Below, one piece after another: positions 34,038 through 42,230 of a DNA stretch of 64,000 nt. The translations under genes and the position numbers were made by a program. The DNA is taken from the NCBI GenBank assembly GCA_964477035.1, contig CAYZCW010000006.1, positions 62,001 through 126,000 of the forward strand. The letters are read 5' to 3'. The first letter of the stretch is position 1. Every line of letters begins with the position of its first letter. Source of the stretch: SLSG01 sp964477035 (lineage in GTDB: Bacteria > Bacteroidota > Bacteroidia > Bacteroidales > UBA7960). A model generated the notes under the pieces. The model was not told where the DNA came from. It did not search any database and was given only the letters and a program-made list of their open reading frames with translations.

Positions 34038-35251
34038 GTCAGCACCTCGAATTTTTTCATCTTTCCTTGCAGGGCCTTGCAGATGGTGTCCAGCTGGCTG
34101 CTCTCCTGCAGGTTGAAAGTCAGCGTTACCAGTACATATCCCACAGGCACCGTGGTGATGGAGCGCTCGTGGGAAATCTCGTTGATGTTGGCCCGCAACT
34201 TTTCCAGGATGCTGATGATGGCCTTGAGTTCCCCGGCCACATCCGGGATCAGCACGGCGATGCGTGCCCTCAGGCCCTCTTCCATCATCCCTTTCTCCAG
34301 GATCTGCTCCAGAAGACCCATGTTGATGTTTCCCCCGCTGATGATGGGCACGACATTCCTTCCCGAAAAATCCATCTTTTTCTGCAGCACGGCCGCCAGG
34401 GCGGCCACCCCGGAGGGTTCGGCCAGCAGTTTGGCCCGTTGAAGCATCAGGTAGGCTGCATGTGCGATCTCGGCATCCTCCACCACCAGGATCTCGTCCA
34501 CGTATTTGCGGGTGGCTTCAAAGGTCAGCTCCCCGGGCGTTTTCACGGCGATGCCGTCGGCGATGGTCTGCATATTGGTCAGTTTCTGCGGTTTTCCACT
34601 CTGCAGGGATTGCTTCATGGACTGCGCCCCGGCGGCTTCCACCCCGATGATCCGGATGTCGGGATTCATTTCCTTGAGGGCGATGGCGATGCCCGCGATC
34701 ATGCCCCCGCCCCCGACCGGTACGAGCACGTCCTGGATGGAGTCCATGGCCTGGAACAGTTCCAGCCCGATCGTTCCCTGTCCGGCGATGATGTGCGGGT
34801 CGTCGAAGGCATGGACGAGCACCCCCCCGGACTGCTGTGCGAAGGCCCTGGCCGCCGTCATCGCGTCATCGAAAGTGTCTCCCTCCAGGATCACCCGGGC
34901 CCCGTAAGCCCGGGTGGCAATGACCTTCAGGGGCGGGGTGAACACAGGCATGAACACCGTGGCGCCGACCTTCAGCATTTTCGCGGCGAATGCCACCCCC
35001 TGCGCATGGTTGCCTGCCGAGGCGCAAACGACCCCTTTTTGTCTTTCGTCAGCTTCCAGGCAGCTGATCTTGTTATAGGCCCCCCTGACCTTGAAGGAGC
35101 CGGTTGACTGCATGTTCTCCAGCTTCATGAACACATGGGCCCCGGACATGGCCGAGAAGGACTTGGAGTGCTCCAGGGGGGTGACCTTCACGATCCCCTT
35201 CAGCCGCAACTGTGCCTTGATGATGTCGGAATAATCGGGTAGTCTTGCCAT
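34034..35251 (-). CDS. ilvA: Threonine ammonia-lyase (threonine dehydratase) with ACT domain
   Basis: 405 residues. The PLP fold (about 1-320) carries Lys54 in STGSFKVRGAYN and the phosphate-binding glycine loop PVGGGGMIAG. A single C-terminal ACT-like domain follows (about 328-405, ARIAVLIPDVAGELKAI). It deaminates threonine to 2-oxobutanoate, the first step toward isoleucine. This short form resembles the TdcB/IlvA group with one regulatory domain, so it may be biosynthetic or catabolic. No other isoleucine genes are nearby. It has its own -7 box at 35292-35299. Confidence 0.93.
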   Translation of the reverse strand: MARLPDYSDIIKAQLRLKGIVKVTPLEHSKSFSAMSGAHVFMKLENMQSTGSFKVRGAYNKISCLEADERQKGVVCASAGNHAQGVAFAAKMLKVGATVFMPVFTPPLKVIATRAYGARVILEGDTFDDAMTAARAFAQQSGGVLVHAFDDPHIIAGQGTIGLELFQAMDSIQDVLVPVGGGGMIAGIAIALKEMNPDIRIIGVEAAGAQSMKQSLQSGKPQKLTNMQTIADGIAVKTPGELTFEATRKYVDEILVVEDAEIAHAAYLMLQRAKLLAEPSGVAALAAVLQKKMDFSGRNVVPIISGGNINMGLLEQILEKGMMEEGLRARIAVLIPDVAGELKAIISILEKLRANINEISHERSITTVPVGYVLVTLTFNLQESSQLDTICKALQGKMKKFEVLT

Positions 35252-35291
35252 GGGAATTTTTGTTGGATATGCCTGAGAACCGGACAGGCTG

Positions 35292-35299
35292 CAAAGATA
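35292..35299 (-). promoter_or_regulatory. Candidate -7 element of ilvA
   Basis: TATCTTTG on the minus strand is an exact TAnnTTTG match, 41 bases before the ilvA start, in the 75-base gap downstream of the MFS gene. Confidence 0.45.
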
Positions 35300-35326
35300 A
35301 CAAGAATGGCCGAGCTGCAGGGCGGG

Positions 35327-36721
35327 TCAGTCTTCCGGAACCGGCCGGTGCAACTCCCCCCGCCTGAAGGAGAACCAGATGCCCAGGCTGCAAAGAAGGG
35401 CAAAGCAGGTGAAACTCCACCGCAGGGCCCGCATGAACAGGGGGGTCGGGACCAGCTCCATGGCCTGTCCGCCGAACAGGCCCGCAAAAAACAAGGTTGC
35501 CACGGTCATGCTCACGATTTGTCCCACCACCCTCATGGTGGCGGCCGAGCCCGAGGCCTGCCCCAGTTGTCCCGGCAGTACCGAGCCCATGATGGTATTC
35601 ATGTTGGGGGAGGAGAACAGGGCAAACCCCAGGCCGACCCAGACCAGCATGGCAATCAGGACCCAGGAAGGGGTCGATTCGGATAGCCCGGTCATGGCGG
35701 CCAGTCCCGCCGTGCACATCCCCATTCCCGCCGTGGCCAGGTAGCGGGGCTGGATGCGGTCGGACAGCCTGCCGGCCAGGGGGGAGAACAGGGCCATCAT
35801 AAGGGGCTGGGCCAGAAGGATCGCTCCGGCATCCCGGGGGGGCATCCCCTGAACCTTCTGAAGGTAGAGGCTCAGCAAAAACACGATTGCGAAGGTGGCG
35901 CTGTAGTTGATGAGGGCGGCCAGGTTGGAGAAGGCAAACAGCCGGTTTTTGGCAAACAGCGCGGTATCCACGATGGGGGCCTCAGAACGCTGCTGAACCC
36001 GCCAGAACCATACGAGGGTGGCCAGGCCTGCCGCCATCAGCAGCCATCCCCTGGCGGAAGGGATGGAGGAGGATCCGTATACCAGGGCGAACAATCCCAG
36101 CATGTATAGCAGCACGCCCTTCATCCCGGCCCTGCCGGGGCCGGATCCACTGCCTGGGGTATCCCGTCCCAACCAGCGGAATGCCAGGATGGCCGTCATC
36201 AGGCCAAGCAGGGCGGCTAAATAAAAGAGGGTGCGCCAGCCCAGGTACTGGGTGATCATCCCCCCGGCAAAGGGGCCGGTGGCCAGGCCCAGGTAGACTG
36301 CCGAAACGGATATGCCCAGAACCCGCCCCCTTTGGGCCGGCGGAAAGCCTGAGACCAGGATGGCCGGTCCCGTGGTGCTGGTGCAGGCGGCCCCCACTCC
36401 CTGCAGGAACCGGAACAGGATGAGGACGGCGCCGCTGCCTGCCAGTCCGCTGCCCAGCGAAGCCAGTGTAAACACGACCAGCCCCGCCCGGAAAAGCCGG
36501 CGGATGCCGGAGCGGTCTCCCCACCTCCCCGCCGGAAGCAGAAACATGGCCGTGGCCAGCAGAAAGGAGGTCACCACCCAGCTGAGCTTTACGGCATCCA
36601 GGGCAAAATCCTGCCCCATGGCAGGCAGGGCAATGTTGACGGAGGAAATCAAAAAGGTCCCCATGAAGGAGGTGATGGCCACCACCCAAAGCACGCTGCG
36701 TTGTTGTCTGGCTTGCTTCAC
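35327..36721 (-). CDS. MFS drug/metabolite exporter (DHA2, 14-helix type)
   Basis: 464 residues with about 14 predicted membrane helices. Family motifs: PAGRWGDRSGIRRLF (motif A), FRFLQGVGAAC, LGISVSAVYLGLATGPFAGG (motif C of antiporters). Members of the DHA2 group export drugs, dyes or metabolites using the proton gradient. Substrate is unknown. It sits in a minus-strand run of genes with short gaps (33 bases to the small membrane protein upstream). Confidence 0.9.
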   Translation of the reverse strand: MKQARQQRSVLWVVAITSFMGTFLISSVNIALPAMGQDFALDAVKLSWVVTSFLLATAMFLLPAGRWGDRSGIRRLFRAGLVVFTLASLGSGLAGSGAVLILFRFLQGVGAACTSTTGPAILVSGFPPAQRGRVLGISVSAVYLGLATGPFAGGMITQYLGWRTLFYLAALLGLMTAILAFRWLGRDTPGSGSGPGRAGMKGVLLYMLGLFALVYGSSSIPSARGWLLMAAGLATLVWFWRVQQRSEAPIVDTALFAKNRLFAFSNLAALINYSATFAIVFLLSLYLQKVQGMPPRDAGAILLAQPLMMALFSPLAGRLSDRIQPRYLATAGMGMCTAGLAAMTGLSESTPSWVLIAMLVWVGLGFALFSSPNMNTIMGSVLPGQLGQASGSAATMRVVGQIVSMTVATLFFAGLFGGQAMELVPTPLFMRALRWSFTCFALLCSLGIWFSFRRGELHRPVPED

Positions 36722-36754
36722 CGCTCCTGTGTTTTTGTTGCCTCCCGGGATGCC

Positions 36755-37213
36755 CTACAGCAGCCAGGCCGCAGCCAGGCCGAACAACAGTCCGTAGAGG
36801 ACCGCCTCCATCTGGATGGTCCAGAATACGCGCCGTTTCACAAACTGCGGCCGCATGTAAATGAGTCCCTCTATGGTATTGGAAAAGGGGATGGCGCTGC
36901 AGAAATCGGCATACACAAACATCAGTCCCCCGAAAAACAAAGCCTTTATGCCGAAGCCCAGCTCACCGATCGTTCCCAGAACCGGGTAGAGCACCACCGA
37001 CATCAACACGGCCCGGACAAACTGTCCGGGGATGATCCTGCGGTTCACATACAGGGCTTCGGCCGGGTCGGCCATGTTCCTCAGGAAGGACTCGTACAGC
37101 TGGTCCCGTCCTCCGTAAAGCTTTTTGGAGAACTGGTAATTGATAAAGCCGGCGATGTAATAGGTGATGGTGTGAATCACGAAGAAAAGCAGGCTGAATT
37201 TGACGTATTCCAT
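36755..37213 (-). CDS. Small multi-pass membrane protein of unknown function
   Basis: 152 residues. Hydrophobic stretches at about 5-25, 65-85, 88-108 and 130-152 suggest four membrane helices, with a polar loop at about 28-62 (GGRDQLYESFLRNMADPAEA). I do not recognise a family. Codon use resembles its neighbours. It lies 26 bases downstream of the esterase gene on the same strand. Confidence 0.7.
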   Translation of the reverse strand: MEYVKFSLLFFVIHTITYYIAGFINYQFSKKLYGGRDQLYESFLRNMADPAEALYVNRRIIPGQFVRAVLMSVVLYPVLGTIGELGFGIKALFFGGLMFVYADFCSAIPFSNTIEGLIYMRPQFVKRRVFWTIQMEAVLYGLLFGLAAAWLL

Positions 37214-37239
37214 GGCATTTTTTATTTTGGTTGGACAAT

Positions 37240-38040
37240 TTATCGGGTGCTTCTTGTTATCCAGTCCCGGAGCCGGGGATAATAACCCGGGGGAATGCTG
37301 TGGCCGGTATTCTCCATTTCCACGTATTCCACGTACACCCTCTCTTTCCTTGCCTGGCGGAAAATGGGTTCCAATAACAGGCCTTCCTGGTCGCCCTGCA
37401 TCAGCAGCAAATCCTTGCGCCTGAGCAAGGCGGTGTTTCTCAGGCCCTGCCCGCCTCCGATCAGCAAAAAGTTGTCAAAGTATTCGAGCAGTTTGTCCCC
37501 TTTCGTGTTCAGCAGCACCGCAATGGTGTGTGCGCCATTGGAAAAGCCACCCAGGACCGATGTCTCCGGTCGGATGCCGGGCACGATGGCACGGACGCTG
37601 TCGAGGACGGGGCCGACATTCCGCCAGATGGCTTCTGCATCCGCTTCCCGGACGATCCAGCGGGACACCCTGTTGGAGCCATCCTCCCTTAATGGTTCAA
37701 CCTCTTCCTTAAATAGGGGCAGGTTCAGCAGGACGGCCTCCCGGCCGAACATCCAGGACAGTTCTTCGGCCGCCCGTCCGTCTCCCCCGTAGCCTCCCCT
37801 CAGAAAGCAGACCAGGGGGTAGGACCTGTCGGCCCGGAATCCTGGGGGCAGGTACAATGTGGCCAGGGTGGAATCGCCCTCCCCGGTGATCCGGTTGTGC
37901 AGGGTGGCATCGGCCTGTCCGAAATACAGGGTGAGAATCCGTGCCTCCTGTCCGCCGGCCTTCAGCAGGGGCAGCAGCAGGAGCATGGCAATCAACAATC
38001 CTTTGGTGGTGTTTCTCATGTCTGTTATCATGGCTTTCAT
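37240..38040 (-). CDS. Secreted alpha/beta-hydrolase (putative esterase)
   Basis: 266 residues with an N-terminal signal-like helix (about 12-30). The catalytic set can be traced: nucleophile Ser167 in GGFSNGAH, Asp217 in MQGDQEG, His247 in NTGHSIPP; the oxyanion region is RGGYGGDG. It resembles secreted esterase/D-like or dienelactone-type hydrolases. Starts at 38031 and 38019 are also possible. It begins 6 bases after the GT2 gene, so it is probably in the same transcript as the glycosyltransferases. Substrate is unknown; deacylation of the product glycan is one possibility. Confidence 0.78.
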   Translation of the reverse strand: MKAMITDMRNTTKGLLIAMLLLLPLLKAGGQEARILTLYFGQADATLHNRITGEGDSTLATLYLPPGFRADRSYPLVCFLRGGYGGDGRAAEELSWMFGREAVLLNLPLFKEEVEPLREDGSNRVSRWIVREADAEAIWRNVGPVLDSVRAIVPGIRPETSVLGGFSNGAHTIAVLLNTKGDKLLEYFDNFLLIGGGQGLRNTALLRRKDLLLMQGDQEGLLLEPIFRQARKERVYVEYVEMENTGHSIPPGYYPRLRDWITRSTR

Positions 38041-38046
38041 TGTGTC

Positions 38047-39078
38047 TCAGTCATAGAATGTGTCCCGGAAGGCCCCCGTGGTTTCCCGGCGCCTGACAAA
38101 GCGCTTCCAGGCGCCGTGCAAAAAGCCCGATCCGTATCCGAGCAGCTGGCAATAGCTGGTCATGACCGCCAGCACGCCGGTTGAAAAGTTTTGGCAGCGC
38201 CTCGTGGCATCTGCAAGTAAGAGCAGCCAGTGCAGCAACAAGGGCATCAAAAACCAGCCTGAAAGCCACACGGAGCAAAGGACCAGCAAAGGAAGGCCGG
38301 CAACCAGCAGGGCGGGAGCCAGGTGTACGGCCCGGAGGGAGCGGGGGTGCCTGCGGTGCAATTCAATGCGCGCCATGCCCGAGTTGTACACTTGTTTGAA
38401 GAACTGTCTCAGGTTTGTCCGCCGTTTATGGTAGACGAAGGCTTCCGGGATCAGGCGCGTGGAGAAGCCTTCCTTCATGATCCGGATGCTCATGTCGATG
38501 TCTTCGCCGAATCGCATGCCGGAGAAGCCTCCGGTACGCCGGAAAACCTCCCGCGAATACCCCATGTTGAAACTTCTGGGGTGGAAGGTTTCCACCGATT
38601 TGCGTCCGCCCCGTATCCCTCCGGTGGTCAGAAATGACGTCATCGAGTAGCTGATGGCTTTCTGAAGGGGGGAAAACCCTTCGTGCGCCCTGTCGGGGCC
38701 GCCGAATGCGTCGGTGGGTTTCTCCGCCAGTTCCCTGACAACCGTCTCGAAATAGGCCGGGGGCAGCAGGCAGTCGGAGTCTAGAAAAATTCCGTACCGG
38801 CCTGCGGCCCTTTCAAATCCGTAATTCCGGCTCAGACCCGGCCCGGAATTGGTTTTGAAGAAATACCGGATGTGCAGCCGGTCCCGGAATGCTTCCGCCA
38901 CTTCTTTGCATGGCTCCCGGGACCCGTCCTCCACGATGACCACTTCAAAATCCTTCCTGGTCTGTCCCGCCATGCTATTGAGGAGCTCCTGCATCTCCCC
39001 CGGGCGGTTAAATACCGGAATGATGAACGAATAGTCCGGGGGGGAGGCGTCCTTCTGCTGGTCTCTGTTGCGGTTCAT
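38047..39078 (-). CDS. GT2 glycosyltransferase with C-terminal membrane helices
   Basis: 343 residues. The N-terminal GT-A fold starts with FIIPVFNRPGEMQELL. It contains VVIVEDGS and the acidic LDSDCLLPP (DxD-type nucleotide-sugar and metal site), a catalytic-region RFGEDIDMSIR and YHKRRTN. Hydrophobic segments at about 250-300 indicate membrane anchoring. It probably adds a sugar to a lipid- or polysaccharide-linked acceptor. The start overlaps the upstream GT2 gene by 4 bases (ATGA-type), which indicates translational coupling. Confidence 0.9.
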   Translation of the reverse strand: MNRNRDQQKDASPPDYSFIIPVFNRPGEMQELLNSMAGQTRKDFEVVIVEDGSREPCKEVAEAFRDRLHIRYFFKTNSGPGLSRNYGFERAAGRYGIFLDSDCLLPPAYFETVVRELAEKPTDAFGGPDRAHEGFSPLQKAISYSMTSFLTTGGIRGGRKSVETFHPRSFNMGYSREVFRRTGGFSGMRFGEDIDMSIRIMKEGFSTRLIPEAFVYHKRRTNLRQFFKQVYNSGMARIELHRRHPRSLRAVHLAPALLVAGLPLLVLCSVWLSGWFLMPLLLHWLLLLADATRRCQNFSTGVLAVMTSYCQLLGYGSGFLHGAWKRFVRRRETTGAFRDTFYD

Positions 39079-39980
39079 TGCCGTTGTTTTTTCATCTGGT
39101 GCCGGGACTCCATATACAACCCCAGTTTAAAAAAGCCGAAAAGGGACATGGAAGCCAGGCCCGCGGACAGCAGACGGGCAAGGGGGGGCTTTAGCAGGAA
39201 GAAGATGCCGCGTATCGCGGGGGAGGCCCAGCCGATGCGCCGGGCCAGCCGCAGCAGGGCAATGCCTTCGGTTAGTTCCCTTTGATTGTCCGTCAGCCTG
39301 GTGATATGGATCAGGTTAAGCACCCCCTGCTGCGTTTTTTCAAGGAATTCCCTGTTGGTTTCCAGGCCGTCGTTCAGCACCGGGTTGTTGGTATGCATTA
39401 CCGGGATGTTGTGCCGTCCCAGCATGAACCCAAAGAGGGTGTCTTCGTGCCCGTAGCCGGTGAGCCGTTCATCGAATGGGATCCTTTCCAGGACGGAGCG
39501 GTGGACCATGAAGTTGTTCGACAGGAAGGAGCGGTGGGGATGCCTCCGGCGCGTTTCCGCCGGCTGGCTTTCCCTGCGGACCCCATATTCCCAGCGCAGC
39601 CGCTTTTCCCTTGGGGGCCGTTCCGCGGGATAGATCCTGCCCCCGCATACCACCGGATAGGACTGGCTGGCCATTTCCAGGTAATCCTTCAGGAAGTCGC
39701 GGCTGACAAGCAGGGAGTCACAGTCCAGGAACAGCAGGTAGGGACACTGGGTGTGGAACAGAAACAGGTTGCGTATGCGCGACCTGCCGATGTTTTCCGT
39801 AAGTTCCACGTAACGTGCTTCCCGGCATGCTTCCCGGTTTGCCTCCCTGAAACGGTCCTCCGAACCATCGTCAATGACCACCAGCTCCAGCCCCCTGTCG
39901 AGCCGGGCGATCTGCCTCCGGAGCTCCCCTGCCAGGGGGGCGATGGGATGGTTGTATACGGGGATGCAGACAGCGATCAT
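39075..39980 (-). CDS. GT2 family glycosyltransferase
   Basis: 301 residues from MIAVCIPVYNHP at 39980, which is exactly where the GT2 fold begins; the longer frame overlaps the methyltransferase gene and is rejected. Motifs: ELVVIDDGSED, FLDCDSLLV (DxD), SNNFMVHRSVLERIPFDE and YGHEDTLFG. A C-terminal hydrophobic stretch (about 245-285) may associate with the membrane. Substrates are unknown. It overlaps both neighbours by 4 bases, so methyltransferase, this gene and the next GT2 form a coupled operon. Confidence 0.88.
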   Translation of the reverse strand: MIAVCIPVYNHPIAPLAGELRRQIARLDRGLELVVIDDGSEDRFREANREACREARYVELTENIGRSRIRNLFLFHTQCPYLLFLDCDSLLVSRDFLKDYLEMASQSYPVVCGGRIYPAERPPREKRLRWEYGVRRESQPAETRRRHPHRSFLSNNFMVHRSVLERIPFDERLTGYGHEDTLFGFMLGRHNIPVMHTNNPVLNDGLETNREFLEKTQQGVLNLIHITRLTDNQRELTEGIALLRLARRIGWASPAIRGIFFLLKPPLARLLSAGLASMSLFGFFKLGLYMESRHQMKKQRQ

Positions 39981-40771
39981 GGTGTTGCACGGGCTTGGGT
40001 GGGGATTGGGGCTGTATCCGACGGCAGGAGCGGAAACTGTCTTATGCAAATTAAAACATACTCTTCGACATGCAGGCCATACAGGTTGGTCTTTTTTTCC
40101 CGGAAGGCCCGAACTTCCACCCTGAATCCGCAGGATTCCAGCCGTTTCTTCAGCCCGCTGACCGAATACACCCGCACATGGTCTTCCTGTCCGAACAGCC
40201 TTTTCCTTTCCAGGGGGGTCTTTACCCGGGCATCCTCCAGGATGTCCCCTTCCCGGAACGGGGTCTGCAGGATGCAATGACCGCCGGGCGCAAGGACGCG
40301 CAGCAGCTCCTTCATGGCCTGCAGGTCCTGCTCGACATGCTCGAGCACGTGGTAGCAAAGGATCAGGTCTGCAGACTGCTCAGGCAGGGGCAGGCGGGTG
40401 ATGTCCCAGGCATGGGCGGCGTGAAAGTCTCCCGACAGATCGGAACTCTGGTAGTGGATGCCCGGTGTTTTCACGAGTGCCCGGTACAATGGCCGGGAAG
40501 GGGAGAAGTCAAGCACCCGGGCCCCTTCCTGCAGGAAGTCCTGCTGCAGCATCATCCACAGCCTCCTGTCCCTGGCAAGGCTGCCGCAGAAAGGGCACAG
40601 CCCGTCCTCTCCGGGACCGATGAAACGCCGCAGTGTTTTCCCACAGAGGTTGCAGCGATAGCGGCTTCCCAGGTAGAACAGGTAGATGAAAGCCCGCATC
40701 CCCCGCTCCCAGCGCACCAGCACCCGCCTGGGGAGTACGGTCATGGCCATGGATTTCAGGGTGTGGTACAT
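39977..40771 (-). CDS. SAM-dependent methyltransferase with N-terminal zinc ribbon
   Basis: 264 residues. The N-terminus has a four-cysteine zinc-ribbon pattern (CNLCGK and CPFCGS, about residues 41-67). A class I methyltransferase fold follows: ARVLDFSPSRPL (SAM loop), SSDLSGDF, SADLILCYHVLEHVEQD, LLRVLAPGGHCILQTPF. This arrangement is seen in sugar- or lipid-modifying methyltransferases in polysaccharide clusters; the acceptor is unknown. It is the first gene of the minus-strand glycosyltransferase run, with a promoter and a hairpin-containing leader upstream. Confidence 0.82.
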   Translation of the reverse strand: MYHTLKSMAMTVLPRRVLVRWERGMRAFIYLFYLGSRYRCNLCGKTLRRFIGPGEDGLCPFCGSLARDRRLWMMLQQDFLQEGARVLDFSPSRPLYRALVKTPGIHYQSSDLSGDFHAAHAWDITRLPLPEQSADLILCYHVLEHVEQDLQAMKELLRVLAPGGHCILQTPFREGDILEDARVKTPLERKRLFGQEDHVRVYSVSGLKKRLESCGFRVEVRAFREKKTNLYGLHVEEYVLICIRQFPLLPSDTAPIPTQARATP

Positions 40772-40829
40772 GGGCGTGTAAGGCTGATCCGGGAGGAATT
40801 CCCCGGCAATGATCCCCTGCCGCCTCCCT

Positions 40830-40853
40830 GCCTGCCGGTACCTGCCGGCAGGC
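40830..40853. repeat. GCCTGCCGG/CCGGCAGGC hairpin in leader of the glycosyltransferase operon
   Basis: GCCTGCCGG (40830-40838), loop TACCTG, CCGGCAGGC (40845-40853): a perfect 9-bp stem. It lies between the candidate -7 box at 40880-40887 and the start at 40771, so it would be in the mRNA leader. The same arms flank the pfkA promoter. Confidence 0.55.
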
Positions 40854-40879
40854 CCTCAGGAAGCCCTTGCTGGAAACAA

Positions 40880-40887
40880 CAAATTTA
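40880..40887 (-). promoter_or_regulatory. Candidate -7 element of the methyltransferase-GT operon
   Basis: TAAATTTG on the minus strand is an exact TAnnTTTG match, about 110 bases upstream of the start at 40771. Confidence 0.4.
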
Positions 40888-40938
40888 TGGGTTTTTTGGC
40901 GCCTTCCGACCTTGCTGCCGGGTTTTCATCCCTCCTTT

Positions 40939-41934
40939 TCAGTCCTTGCGTATTTTTACGTCCCCGTTGACGTTGCGGATGCGGATGTGCTGACCGTCGG
41001 ACTGCCCGGCTGATTCTCCCCGGATGTATTTCCTCGGAGAGCCCTGGCTGTAGTCCCAGTCATCGGTATGCCTCAAATCCAGTGGAAAGTCGCTCACGAT
41101 GAGGAACCCTTCCTTGTTGATGGTGTAGGCCAGTTGCACATCGATGGCCGGTTGCAGGTTGGGGGGAAGGACCAGTTCGACATTCCCTGTACCCGTGCTG
41201 AGGTCCATATCCAGTGCCTCAAGGGGGCCGGTTCGTTCAATGGAGACAAAAATATCCCCTTTGCCGGTGCTGGCCGAAAAACCGCCTCTCAGGCCGGCGG
41301 CCGTGACATCGCCCCGGCCGGTCCTGACACCCCCGTATATGCGGACATTCTGCAGGCTGGCATTCCCGCCTCCGGTGTTAAAGCCCCCGTCAATGTCGCT
41401 GTCGGCAATGATAATCTCTCCCCCGCCGGTATTGATGCTGGCCTCCAGCAGGCATTGGCTGATGCGGATGGTTCCCCCGCCGGAGTTGAACCGGACCTCT
41501 CCCTGCATCTGAGAGAGGGTCAGGGCCCCGCCCCCGGTGCTTCCCTGCAGGCGGCCGTGGAGTCCGGTGGCGCTGACCTCGCCCCCGGCAGAAGTCAGCT
41601 GGATGTTAAAATTTTTGGGGACGGTGACTTCCAGGTGGATGGACGTCGATGTGGTGGCGGGGCGGCCACCCGTGCGAATGGCCGAGCGGAGCTCGGCCCC
41701 GGCAGGGGTGCCCCTCAGGGAGAGGTCACACTCCCCTCCCTGGCACTTGAATACCTGTCCATGGACGGCCACGGCGGGTTCATCCCAGGTTCTGATGTGG
41801 ACCGATGCCCCGCTGTGCAGGTGCATGGTCAGGGTCTGGGCCTCCCGGACCGGGACCTGGTTTTGATAGGTTTGCTGCCCCAGGGTGTTCAGGCAAAAGC
41901 AGCAGGCGGTCATCAGCAGTACGATTGTTTTCAT
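40939..41934 (-). CDS. DUF4097-type secreted beta-repeat protein
   Basis: 331 residues from MKTIVLLM at 41934, which gives a proper signal peptide (about 1-20). The body is a series of short repeats: STGGGALTL, NSGGGTIRI, NTGGGEIII, NTGGGNASL, RTGRGDVTA, STGKGDIFV. These predict a right-handed beta-solenoid, as in the DUF4097/DUF4098 adhesin-like family. Function is unknown; in other Bacteroidota such genes often sit near regulators or membrane proteins. It is transcribed away from hydF. Confidence 0.8.
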   Translation of the reverse strand: MKTIVLLMTACCFCLNTLGQQTYQNQVPVREAQTLTMHLHSGASVHIRTWDEPAVAVHGQVFKCQGGECDLSLRGTPAGAELRSAIRTGGRPATTSTSIHLEVTVPKNFNIQLTSAGGEVSATGLHGRLQGSTGGGALTLSQMQGEVRFNSGGGTIRISQCLLEASINTGGGEIIIADSDIDGGFNTGGGNASLQNVRIYGGVRTGRGDVTAAGLRGGFSASTGKGDIFVSIERTGPLEALDMDLSTGTGNVELVLPPNLQPAIDVQLAYTINKEGFLIVSDFPLDLRHTDDWDYSQGSPRKYIRGESAGQSDGQHIRIRNVNGDVKIRKD

Positions 41935-42147
41935 GGCTGGTTGGGTTTGATGAAATGTCGCCGGGGACAGAACCCGGGCATTCAATTCTCTATCAAATCG
42001 CATGCAATCATTTTTACAGACCTGAATACCAGCAATTTTGTGAATTATTCCATGTCCGTGTCCCTGGTTTTTCCAGGGCATGGTTGTACGTCTGCGGACA
42101 TCCCGTGTGCCAAAAAAGGACATGTCACGGCAGGATCGCCGGGCATG

Positions 42148-42166
42148 ACCGGCAGGGTCTGCCGGT
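42148..42166. promoter_or_regulatory. Inverted repeat upstream of the hydF promoter
   Basis: ACCGGCAG-GGT-CTGCCGGT is a perfect 8-bp dyad centred about 62 bases upstream of the expected transcription start. Position fits an activator or repressor operator. Its core also matches the dispersed CTGCCGG/CCGGCAG repeat, so it may belong to that family. Confidence 0.35.
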
Positions 42167-42205
42167 TCAGGTAATGGACCACTGCAATGAAACGGGCAAT
42201 TTCCG

Positions 42206-42213
42206 TATCTTTG
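42206..42213 (+). promoter_or_regulatory. Candidate -7 element of hydF
   Basis: TATCTTTG is an exact TAnnTTTG match. Transcription would start near 42219, about 12 bases before the ATG at 42231, supporting that start over the longer frame beginning at 41805. Confidence 0.5.
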
Positions 42214-42230
42214 CAAACAAATCTCGTCGC

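Larger units (their letters stand above)
41935..42230. other. Divergent intergenic region between DUF4097 gene and hydF
   Basis: 296 bases, the longest gene-free stretch. It holds the hydF -7 box, an 8-bp dyad at 42148-42166, and a small CCCTGG-TTTTT-CCAGGG hairpin at 42062-42078. I see no open frame with gene-like features and no tRNA. Confidence 0.5.
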
